From Sphaerisporangium rufum (GTDB lineage: Bacteria; Actinomycetota; Actinomycetes; Streptosporangiales; Streptosporangiaceae), in NCBI RefSeq assembly GCF_016863395.1, contig NZ_BOOU01000041.1:1-64000 (forward strand): DNA of 64,000 bases. Reading direction: 5' to 3'. Made by a program: the position numbers and the translations under genes. The notes beneath the pieces are model-generated. The model searched no databases. It had not been told where the DNA came from and saw nothing but the letters and a program-made list of their open reading frames with translations. Below, piece after piece: positions 58,077 through 64,000 of the stretch; positions within the stretch are counted from its first letter, which is position 1; the number at the start of each line of letters is the position of its first letter.

Positions 58077-58727
58077 TCAGCGGCCCTTACCGAGGAAGGT
58101 GCACTGGTCACCCAGGCCGAGGAAGTAGGCGATCACCCCCCACCACGAGCCGCGATCGGCCATGCAGGACTGGTCCACGCTGTTGGACACGCCGGGCAGC
58201 TCGCTCAGCGCCTGGGCCACGGCCGGAATGTTCGCCCCCGGCCTGAGCTGGAGGCGGAAGGACTCGGGCATGTCCTCGGGTCTCACCTCGTCCGCATACT
58301 TGGGAAACCGCCGCCGGAAACTCTCCCAGGCCAGCTTCCGGTCCTCGAAGGCGACGCTCTCCACTTCGGGCCGGGTGGTCATGGCGCGTTGCAGGTTCTC
58401 CCGTTCCGCCGCGGTGATCGCCCCGCCCGCACAGCCCGGGAAGGCGTCGTCGTCCTTGCAGAGGAAGACCGCGACCTCGGGCCGGTCGGACGATGCCGCG
58501 CCGCTCAGCGACATGGCGACGATTTTCTCCTGCCCGCCTCCGGCGGAGACGGCGGCGAACCGGACCACGCCGAGCACCGTCACGGCGAGCGCCAGAGCGA
58601 CGGCGGTGACCCGGAGCGGGTGGCCCCGGACGGTACGGTGCGGCGGGGGCAGCGGGCGGGTGTCGTCGTCGATGGTCCTCGCGCGGGCCGTCATGGCGTC
58701 ACGCAGCCGGTCCTCGATGTCGTTCAT
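58077..58727 (-). CDS. membrane protein with orphan FtsX extracellular domain
   Basis: 216 aa from ATG 58727, overlapping the sigma factor stop (ATGA). A cytoplasmic N-terminus of about 38 residues (MNDIEDRLRDAMTARARTIDDD), one transmembrane helix at about 39-58, then the extracellular domain of FtsX at about 80-185: VAVFLCKDDDAFPGC, TAAERENLQRAMTTRPEVESV, SFRRRF, MPESFRLQLRPG, LPGVSNSVDQ. The permease helices of FtsX are missing. It ends with two more Cys (QSC, QCTF). In FtsX this domain activates peptidoglycan hydrolases. By analogy and coupling, it may be the anti-sigma partner sensing the wall. Confidence 0.85.
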   Translation of the reverse strand: MNDIEDRLRDAMTARARTIDDDTRPLPPPHRTVRGHPLRVTAVALALAVTVLGVVRFAAVSAGGGQEKIVAMSLSGAASSDRPEVAVFLCKDDDAFPGCAGGAITAAERENLQRAMTTRPEVESVAFEDRKLAWESFRRRFPKYADEVRPEDMPESFRLQLRPGANIPAVAQALSELPGVSNSVDQSCMADRGSWWGVIAYFLGLGDQCTFLGKGR

Positions 58728-59266
58728 GCGGTGTCGTCCCCCAGTTCGCGAAGCAGCCCGGCCAGTGCCCGGGCGGTGGTGGATCTCACGGTGCTCTCCC
58801 GGATGCGCAGGATCTCGGCGATCTCCGCGTCGGGCAGGTCGAGGTAGTAGCGCAGCACCAGCACCTCGCGGCGGCGTCGCGGCAGCCGGGCCAGCGCGAG
58901 CAGCATCTCCCGCCGGGACTCTCCGATCAGCGCGGCGGTCTCCGCCGAGTCGGCCAGGTCGGTGACCCGTTCGGTGCGCCGCAGCGCGACCGCCCGGCGG
59001 CGCAGCACCGACCGGGATCCGTTGAGCACGCAGGTCCGGACGTAGGCGAGCGTGGTAACGCCCGGCCGCCACCTGGCGTGCAGCCGGGCGAACACGTCCT
59101 GCACCACGTCCTCGGCCGTCTCCCGGTCGCCGACGAGCAGCACCGCCAGCCGCACCAGGTCGAGCCGATGGTCGCGGTAGAAGGCGACCAGCCCGGCGTC
59201 CGGGGAGCGGGCCGCGGGCACCGAGGTGGGTGCGGTGGTCTCCAGCCGGAGAATCTCGCGGTTCAT
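58724..59266 (-). CDS. ECF sigma factor (SigE-like)
   Basis: 180 aa from ATG 59266 (frame extends upstream without a good start). Sigma2 at about 25-90 (LVRLAVLLVGDRETAEDVVQDVFARLHARWR) and sigma4 at about 120-175 (LPRRRREVLVLRYYLDLPDAEIAEILRIRESTVRSTTARALAGL). Four-base overlap with the FtsX-domain gene. Likely controls cell-envelope genes together with it, but I see no direct target. Confidence 0.93.
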   Translation of the reverse strand: MNREILRLETTAPTSVPAARSPDAGLVAFYRDHRLDLVRLAVLLVGDRETAEDVVQDVFARLHARWRPGVTTLAYVRTCVLNGSRSVLRRRAVALRRTERVTDLADSAETAALIGESRREMLLALARLPRRRREVLVLRYYLDLPDAEIAEILRIRESTVRSTTARALAGLLRELGDDTA

Positions 59267-59568
59267 GTCCTGTGAACGCGAAGCCGGGCCGATCCGCTGC
59301 TTCCCTCGCCCGCGGATCCGATCTGGGGCGGCAGGTGGCCTCTCCTCGTGCATCCAACTCGCTCGGTGAGGCATCACGAGTCGCCGCAAATGCGACGTAA
59401 GAGGTTGGCCGGCATCCTTCCCCGCCGAATGCCCTGCACGATCTTGGGCTACATGGTGAGATTCGACCGGCCCAGACAAGGCTGTGCCCCGGCTGCGTGC
59501 TCAGCAGAGGCATCACCGGGGCTTATGACGCGAGGATACCACCCCACGGCTTGGACGGACTCCGGCGG
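59267..59568. other. gene-free interval
   Basis: About 300 bp between the sigma factor start and the HxlR gene stop. It must hold the sigma gene promoter and leader. No other feature is visible; small overlapping frames have no support. Confidence 0.5.
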
Positions 59569-59976
59569 TCAGGGGCCCGGCTGGTCTTTGTCGTCCGGTC
59601 GCCGGGGCAGGAGGCGGGAGGCGGGGGGACCGGGCGGGGCGTAGCCGGAGCGCTCCAGGTCGAGGGCGACCTGCCGGAGCGCGTCCATGATCGGGGACAG
59701 GCGCTCGCCGAGCGGGGTGAGCGCGTAGACGGTGGACTGCCGGCCCCGCGACTCGGTGGTCCGGCTGACCAGGCCGGCCTCCTCCATCTTCTTCAGCCGG
59801 CCGCTCAGCGTCACCGCGTTCACCCGGGGGATGGCCCGCTGCAACTCGTTGAACCGCATCTCCGACGCCTGCAGCGTCATGACGATGGCCAGCGTCCACA
59901 GATCGCCGATGACGGACAGGATCTGCATGCAACGCGCTACCTGGGTGTCGCTGACCTGGTCCATGTTGACGACCAT
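59569..59976 (-). CDS. HxlR-family regulator
   Basis: 135 aa from ATG 59976 (MDQ at 59964 is an alternative). Winged HTH of HxlR type: ILSVIGDLWTLAIVMTL (about 19-35), EMRFNELQRAIPRVNAVTLSGRLKKMEEAGLV, wing YALTPLGERL. The Cys at about 16 is followed by MQIL, as in redox-sensing members, but only one Cys is present. -10 TATAGT (59986-59991) lies 9 nt before the ATG, giving a nearly leaderless message. Divergent from the NAD(P)-binding gene, its probable target. Confidence 0.88.
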   Translation of the reverse strand: MVVNMDQVSDTQVARCMQILSVIGDLWTLAIVMTLQASEMRFNELQRAIPRVNAVTLSGRLKKMEEAGLVSRTTESRGRQSTVYALTPLGERLSPIMDALRQVALDLERSGYAPPGPPASRLLPRRPDDKDQPGP

Positions 59977-59993
59977 TCTAGTACCACTATAGA

Positions 59994-60019
59994 TTCTTTA
60001 GCAGTTAAGCTTCTTTAGC
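59994..60019. promoter_or_regulatory. direct repeats in HxlR/oxidoreductase divergent region
   Basis: Two direct copies of TTCTTTAGC (59994-60002 and 60011-60019), 17 bp apart, in an AT-rich gap and immediately behind the HxlR -10 box. Candidate HxlR binding sites controlling both genes. Confidence 0.5.
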
Positions 60020-60054
60020 GGTTGTCGGGCACCCCGGTGGACAGGAGAGCGACA

Positions 60055-60663
60055 GTGCGCATCACGATCTTCGGCGCGACCGGGCGGACCGGCCACCTGC
60101 TGGTCCGCCGGGCCCTGGACGCCGGGCACACCGTCACCGCCTACGCCCGCAACCCCGGCCGGCTGAGCATCACGCATCCCGCGCTGTCGGTCGTCGCCGG
60201 CGGGATGGACGACGACGCGGCCATCGTCCGGGCCGTGCAGGACGCCGAAGCGGTGATCGAAGGGGTCGGCTCGGTCAGCGACGGCACCCGCCGGATCATC
60301 GCCGCCATGGAGAAGACCGGCGTGCGGCGGCTGGTGGTCGTCTCGACGTGCAGCGTCCCGGACCCGGGGGACCGGCCGGACGCGAAGTTCGCGGCGCTGG
60401 CCCGGTTCGTCCGGACCGTCGCGCCGAAGCCGTATCGGGAGGTCCGCCGGGCCGCCGAGCTGGTCCGTGTCGCCGACCTGGACTGGACGCTGGTCCGGGT
60501 GGCCAAGCTGAACGACCGGCCCGCGGGCGGGGACGTCAAGGTGGGCCACTACGGCCACGGCGTCCTTTCGCTCTCCACCAGCCGCGCCGACCTGGCCGCC
60601 TTCCTGCTCGGCCAGGTGACCGACCGGACCTACCTCCGGCAGGCCCCCGCCATCAGCAGCTGA
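60055..60663 (+). CDS. NAD(P)-binding SDR-like protein (NmrA/YwnB type)
   Basis: 202 aa from GTG 60055 (ACAGGAG upstream). Rossmann motif ITIFGATGRTGHLLVRRAL at 3-21, AYARNPGRL for NADP, CSVP segment and YREVRRAAELVRVADLDWTLVRVAKL. No YxxxK catalytic pair like classic SDRs. Probably an atypical SDR with sensor or reductase role, under the HxlR regulator. Confidence 0.86.
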   Translation: MRITIFGATGRTGHLLVRRALDAGHTVTAYARNPGRLSITHPALSVVAGGMDDDAAIVRAVQDAEAVIEGVGSVSDGTRRIIAAMEKTGVRRLVVVSTCSVPDPGDRPDAKFAALARFVRTVAPKPYREVRRAAELVRVADLDWTLVRVAKLNDRPAGGDVKVGHYGHGVLSLSTSRADLAAFLLGQVTDRTYLRQAPAISS

Positions 60664-60670
60664 GCCCGGG

Positions 60671-62686
60671 TCATTTCGGGGTCTCGGTGGTGGGCGGGGC
60701 GGGCAGGTAGCGATCGTGCAGGGCGCGGCCGAGGCGCAGCAGCCACGGGCCGCCGGGCAGCCGGGCGGCCAGCCGGGCCAGCGGCGACGGCCGGGCGGCC
60801 AGGGTGCCGGGCTCGCCGGCGGACTGCACCCGAGTGCGGCCGCTGCGGCCCACCTCCAGCAGGAAGCGCAGGTCGGTCTCGGCGCCGTCCACCCGCAGCG
60901 CCGGCGTCCACAGGCCGGGCGTGAGGTGGCCCTCGCCGGGCAGCCGGCGGACGGCGACCCGGGCGACGAGCTGGCCGGGGAACCGCCCGGGCACCCCGGG
61001 TTCGACCAGCGCGGGCACGCTGACGTCCCGGGGCCGGGCGGCCATCTGGCGCAGCACCAGCTCGGCGGGCGGCCCGCCGCTCGGCGGCACGTAGGGCACC
61101 GGCAGCACGACGAACACGCCGCCCTCGCGGTGCAGCGCGGTGGCCGCCGGGGACACCAGCCGGATGGAGTCGGCGAACGAGCGCGGTTCGACGCACACGC
61201 TCAGCTCGCGCCGCTCCGACCAGCACGGGATGGCCAGCCGGCGCTGCCGCCCGGCGAGGATGCCGACGCAGCTCAGCCGGCTGCCGCGCTGCCCGGCGAC
61301 CCGGGTGCGGGCCTGCTGCACGCCGCTGTACATCCGCACGTGCACCTCCCACTCGCCGCGCGGCAGCGGCCGGCCGAGCGCGGCGGTGTCCACGTCCAGC
61401 CGGGCCCGGCCGACCGCCCAGAGGCGGACCCGGTCGCCCTCCCGGGACCGGCAGACCTCGCCGGACACCGGCAGGAAGAAGATCAGGCCGTTGTCGGCGT
61501 CCCGGACGTAGACCTCCATCCGGGCCTGGCCCACGGCGCCGGTCACGTCGGCCAGGTCGGGCGGCAGGGCCAGCCCTGGCAGCGGCGGCACCCACAGCAG
61601 CCGGTCGCCGTCGGCGCGGAAGGTCACCGGCCGGCCGGCGCCGTCCACCATCTCCACCGCCAGGTCCAGGTCGAGCACGCCGTCGTCCCAGGACACGTCG
61701 CGCAGTTCGGCCCGGACACCGGCCCCCCGGCCGGCCTCGGCCAGCGCCACCAGGCCGGCCAGGTCGCCGGCCCGCAGCAACCGGGCGCGGGCCCGCAGGT
61801 GGACGGGCACGTGCCGGTCCAGGCTCGGCGGGAGGCGCTCGGCGGCCAGTTCGCGCAGCGCGGCGAGCAGCGCGGTCCGCTGGTCCGGCCGGGCGGCGAG
61901 CAGCCGGCGCCCGCCCAGCGGGCGCAGCACGCCGGTGCGCAGCCAGTGCGCGTACAGCCGGTCGCGGGTCTCCCCCGGGTCGGTGCACTCGTCGATGGCG
62001 TCCAGCACGGCGCGCAGCCCGGCGACGTGGGCGCGCGGCTCCGGTGGCGCCTCGGGGGCCGGGCCGAGGTGGCAGCAGACCTGGTCGGCCAGCACGGCGA
62101 TCACCTTGGCCGCCAGGTAGGCCCGGACGACGAAGGCCTGCTCGGCGGGGCCGGCGTCGATGTCGGGGAAGCGGATGCCGCGGCCGTCGAGGAAGGCGCG
62201 GCGGAACAGCTTGTGCGCGGTGGGCAGGCCGAGCAGCCCGTCGGCCAGCACGTCGGCCCGCTCGCGGTTGCGGCCGAACACCCGCGGCGGCGGGTTGTCC
62301 CCGCGGACCAGCCGGCCGATCAGGATGTCCGCGTCGGTCTCGGTGGCGGCCCGGTGCATCATCTCCAGCGCGACCCGCTCCAGCCGGTCTTGCTGCCCCA
62401 GCAGGTAGACGTAGTCGCCGCGGGCGACGGCCAGGCCGACGTTGCGGCCGCGGCCGGGGTGCCCGCCGGCGTCGTCCAGGTGCAGCACCCGGACGTTGGG
62501 CCGGACGGCGGCGACGGCGTCCAGGCGTTCGCGGGTCGCCTCCCCGCAGCCCTCATCGGCGAAGATCACCTCGTACTCGTCCGAGGGCAGCGACTGCTCC
62601 AGGAGCGAGCGGACGCACGCGTCGAACGCGTCGTCGTCCGGCCCCGGCTCCGCCACCGGCACCACCACGCTGACCTTGACACCCAT
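60671..62686 (-). CDS. glycosyltransferase family 2 protein, catalytic motif degraded
   Basis: 671 aa. N-terminal GT-A domain about 1-200: VSVVVPVAEPGPDD, YEVIFADEGCGEATRERLD, GRGRNVGLAVARGDYVYLLGQQDRLE. The expected DxD/DDD after VY[FL]LD is here LLGQQD, and the later ED pair is GPAEQ, so metal and sugar binding look impaired. HKLFRRAFLDGRGIRFP is retained. A helical segment (200-300) and about 360 residues of beta-rich repeats follow, similar to teichoic/teichuronic GT C-domains. It converges with the SDR-like gene (7 bp). Confidence 0.78.
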   Translation of the reverse strand: MGVKVSVVVPVAEPGPDDDAFDACVRSLLEQSLPSDEYEVIFADEGCGEATRERLDAVAAVRPNVRVLHLDDAGGHPGRGRNVGLAVARGDYVYLLGQQDRLERVALEMMHRAATETDADILIGRLVRGDNPPPRVFGRNRERADVLADGLLGLPTAHKLFRRAFLDGRGIRFPDIDAGPAEQAFVVRAYLAAKVIAVLADQVCCHLGPAPEAPPEPRAHVAGLRAVLDAIDECTDPGETRDRLYAHWLRTGVLRPLGGRRLLAARPDQRTALLAALRELAAERLPPSLDRHVPVHLRARARLLRAGDLAGLVALAEAGRGAGVRAELRDVSWDDGVLDLDLAVEMVDGAGRPVTFRADGDRLLWVPPLPGLALPPDLADVTGAVGQARMEVYVRDADNGLIFFLPVSGEVCRSREGDRVRLWAVGRARLDVDTAALGRPLPRGEWEVHVRMYSGVQQARTRVAGQRGSRLSCVGILAGRQRRLAIPCWSERRELSVCVEPRSFADSIRLVSPAATALHREGGVFVVLPVPYVPPSGGPPAELVLRQMAARPRDVSVPALVEPGVPGRFPGQLVARVAVRRLPGEGHLTPGLWTPALRVDGAETDLRFLLEVGRSGRTRVQSAGEPGTLAARPSPLARLAARLPGGPWLLRLGRALHDRYLPAPPTTETPK

Positions 62687-62785
62687 GCGGGCCAGCGTGC
62701 GCCGGACGGCGGTGAAACGGCGTCAGGCTTGCCGAAACCTCAAGCAACCCTGACTAAGAGTTCGCGCCGGGCAGGAAGGGCGCGG

Positions 62786-62799
62786 GCACCGGCCGGTGC
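62786..62799. terminator. short palindrome after transglycosylase gene
   Basis: GCACCGGCCGGTGC, ten bases beyond the transglycosylase stop in its direction of transcription. A weak terminator candidate. Confidence 0.35.
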
Positions 62800-62808
62800 G
62801 GTGCCGTG

Positions 62809-63537
62809 TCAGTACCAGCCCACGGACTGGGAGTGCGCCCAAGCGCCGCACGGAGACTTGTAGCGGGAGGCGATGTAGCCGAGACCCCACTTGATCTGGG
62901 TGGCCGGGTTGGTCTGCCAGTCGGCGCCGGCGCTGGCCATCTTGCTGCCGGGCAGGGACTGCGGGACACCGTAGGCGCCGCTGCTGCGGTTCATCGCCCG
63001 CTCGTTCCAGCCGCTCTCCTTGTCCCACAGCCGTTCCAGGCAGCCCCACTCGCTCGCCCAGCCGCGGGCGGCGTTCATCTTCTGGCCGATGGCCTTGTTG
63101 CTGCCGGGGTTCGGCTTGGAGCCGGGCGGGAACGCCGAGGCGTTGAATCCGGCGCCACCGGGCGCCTTCTTCACGATCTTGATGGGGCTCCACTTCGGCG
63201 CGCCGTCGTCCCGGGAGTCCTGCAGCGCCCGGGCCCGGGCGGCCTGCGCGGCCTGCAGCTTCAGCGCGTCCGCTTTCGGGTCGGGCGCGAAGGGGTCGCC
63301 GGCCATCCGGCTGAAATCGTCCAAGAGCAGCGGCTTGGTGGTGCGGGCCAGCTCGGCGTTCTCCTGCATGGTGCGCACGGTGAACACACCGAGCGCACCG
63401 ACCAGCGCCAGCGAGACGCCGGCACCCGCCACGCGCTTGGGAGTCAGCAGTGACCCGCGCTGGCGGGCGCGCCCGCGTGGCGGCCGGGCGTACTCGTCGG
63501 TGCCTGGCTTGTCCCGCAATCGCTGACCTGAGCTCAC
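62809..63537 (-). CDS. secreted/membrane-anchored lytic transglycosylase (SLT-like)
   Basis: 242 aa from GTG 63537 (open frame extends to 63789 with no conserved sequence). Basic N-terminus and a transmembrane or signal-anchor helix at about 38-57 (AGAGVSLALVGALGVFTV), then an external helix-rich linker. C-terminal lysozyme-like domain: CLERLWDKESGWN (catalytic Glu), GAYGVPQSLPGSKMASAG, QIKWGLGYIASRYKSPCGAW, of the RpfB-tail/SLT type in actinobacteria. Cleaves peptidoglycan for growth or resuscitation. A perfect CRP-type site lies 118 bp upstream of the start. Confidence 0.86.
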   Translation of the reverse strand: MSSGQRLRDKPGTDEYARPPRGRARQRGSLLTPKRVAGAGVSLALVGALGVFTVRTMQENAELARTTKPLLLDDFSRMAGDPFAPDPKADALKLQAAQAARARALQDSRDDGAPKWSPIKIVKKAPGGAGFNASAFPPGSKPNPGSNKAIGQKMNAARGWASEWGCLERLWDKESGWNERAMNRSSGAYGVPQSLPGSKMASAGADWQTNPATQIKWGLGYIASRYKSPCGAWAHSQSVGWY

Positions 63538-63654
63538 GATTGACGAGCTTGCCGTGTCTTGGGGGGTGCTTTGCAACCGGAACGGAGAAGTTGGGATGAA
63601 TGGCAACGGCGGACTGTCGCGGATCTGGTAGATAACGTGGGTTTTCCGGGTTCG

Positions 63655-63670
63655 TGTGATTTTCGTCACA
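63655..63670. promoter_or_regulatory. CRP/GlxR-type binding site
   Basis: TGTGA-TTTTCG-TCACA, a perfect 16-bp CRP consensus, in the 361-bp gap (63538-63898) between the divergent transglycosylase gene and the right-edge response regulator. I see no riboswitch in this gap; the rest is gene-free. Confidence 0.75.
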
Positions 63671-63898
63671 GCACCCGAACCTCGGGCCGGTCTTCCGGCT
63701 CCCCGGCCGGCGGAACGGCGCGCGGACGGTCGCTCCGGGGCGCACGGTGGTGGGCGGGACCACCGGGCGCCGGCCCCCGAGTCCGGCACGCGGCGTAGGC
63801 CTCTTCAGGGTCCCCGGTCACTGTGCGGACCACGTCCGCGCCGCGTCACGGTTCGATGACACGCAAGAGGATCACGAGCTTTCAGCAATAATGTCCGG

Positions 63899-64000
63899 GT
63901 GGCCGGCATCCTTCTCGTCGAAGACGACCCCTCCGTGCGCACCAGCCTCGAGCTCGCGCTGAGCCGGCAGGGCCACACCGTCACGGCGTACGCGACCGGC
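63899..64000 (+). CDS. response regulator, 5' end only
   Basis: GTG 63899 to the window edge, 34 codons: VAGILLVEDDPSVRTSLELA then LSRQGHTVTAYATG, the beta1-alpha1-beta2 part of a receiver domain with the acidic pair EDD (8-10). Output domain is beyond the window. Presumably starts a two-component pair. Confidence 0.8.
   Translation, partial: MAGILLVEDDPSVRTSLELALSRQGHTVTAYATG

Noticed and set aside
63538-63898. c-di-AMP (ydaO-type) riboswitch before the transglycosylase gene
   Set aside because: This class often precedes actinobacterial wall hydrolase genes, but I could not find its conserved blocks in the leader on the minus strand. Only the CRP-like site is supported.

Overview
The window is very GC-rich (roughly 70-75% by eye), gene-dense, GTG-rich in its start codons, and full of actinobacterial families: DUF6542, DUF6412, DUF1707, DUF4245, CU044_5270, Ser/Thr kinases with Pro/Ala-rich tails, XRE regulators with small partner genes, and an ispH-xseA-xseB block. 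It fits the chromosome of a sporulating high-GC actinomycete, most likely of the Streptosporangiales (for example Thermomonosporaceae) or a relative. The genus is inference. I see no rRNA, tRNA, CRISPR array or insertion sequence.

Layout. 1-3.5 kb: the 5' end of a minus-strand conjugation-type operon (TcpC-like, small membrane protein, TcpE-like gene running off the left edge). 4-8.5 kb: a membrane Ser/Thr kinase with an extracytoplasmic sensor domain, an XRE regulator with two tiny downstream genes, and a Tat-exported protein. 8.6-18.7 kb: small regulator/enzyme modules (DoxX, TetR plus a truncated thioesterase, TIM-barrel protein, YidC, CPBP protease, RidA with an F420/NADPH-type reductase, ArsR, MarR, alpha/beta hydrolase, MerR). 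Several have clear palindromic operators. 18.8-30.8 kb: conserved core genes ychF, rmuC, DUF6542, ispH, an Ala/Pro-rich protein, xseA, xseB, SRPBCC, DUF4245 and class II fructose-1,6-bisphosphatase glpX.

30.9-40.3 kb: DUF1707 protein, a Cys-rich small protein, an MFS transporter, and a tightly overlapping six-gene myo-inositol operon iolG-iolE-iolC-aldolase-iolB-iolD behind a good sigma-70-type promoter with a palindromic operator. 41-47.5 kb: class I fumarase, two Ser/Thr kinases, class II fumarase, all in one direction. 47.8-53.4 kb: ECF sigma factor with a CU044_5270 partner, a second CPBP protease, a histidine kinase/response regulator pair and an RDD protein. 53.4-57.9 kb: a TmrB-like P-loop protein, two toxin-antitoxin loci whose toxins are both broken, and an XRE / small protein / RsbW-like ATPase cassette. 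58-64 kb: a second ECF sigma factor coupled to an unusual membrane protein carrying an orphan FtsX extracellular domain, an HxlR regulator with an NAD(P)-binding partner, a long glycosyltransferase-2 protein with a degraded DxD motif, a secreted transglycosylase with a perfect CRP-type site upstream, and the start of a response regulator at the right edge.

How the genes work together. The core housekeeping block and the two fumarases look chromosomal and conserved. The inositol operon sits between glpX and the fumarases and would feed dihydroxyacetone phosphate and a malonate-semialdehyde/acetyl-CoA branch into central metabolism (iolA, a dedicated transporter and a regulator are not in the window). 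Signalling genes are very abundant: three Ser/Thr kinases, two ECF sigma factors, one complete and one partial response regulator, and at least eight one-component regulators.
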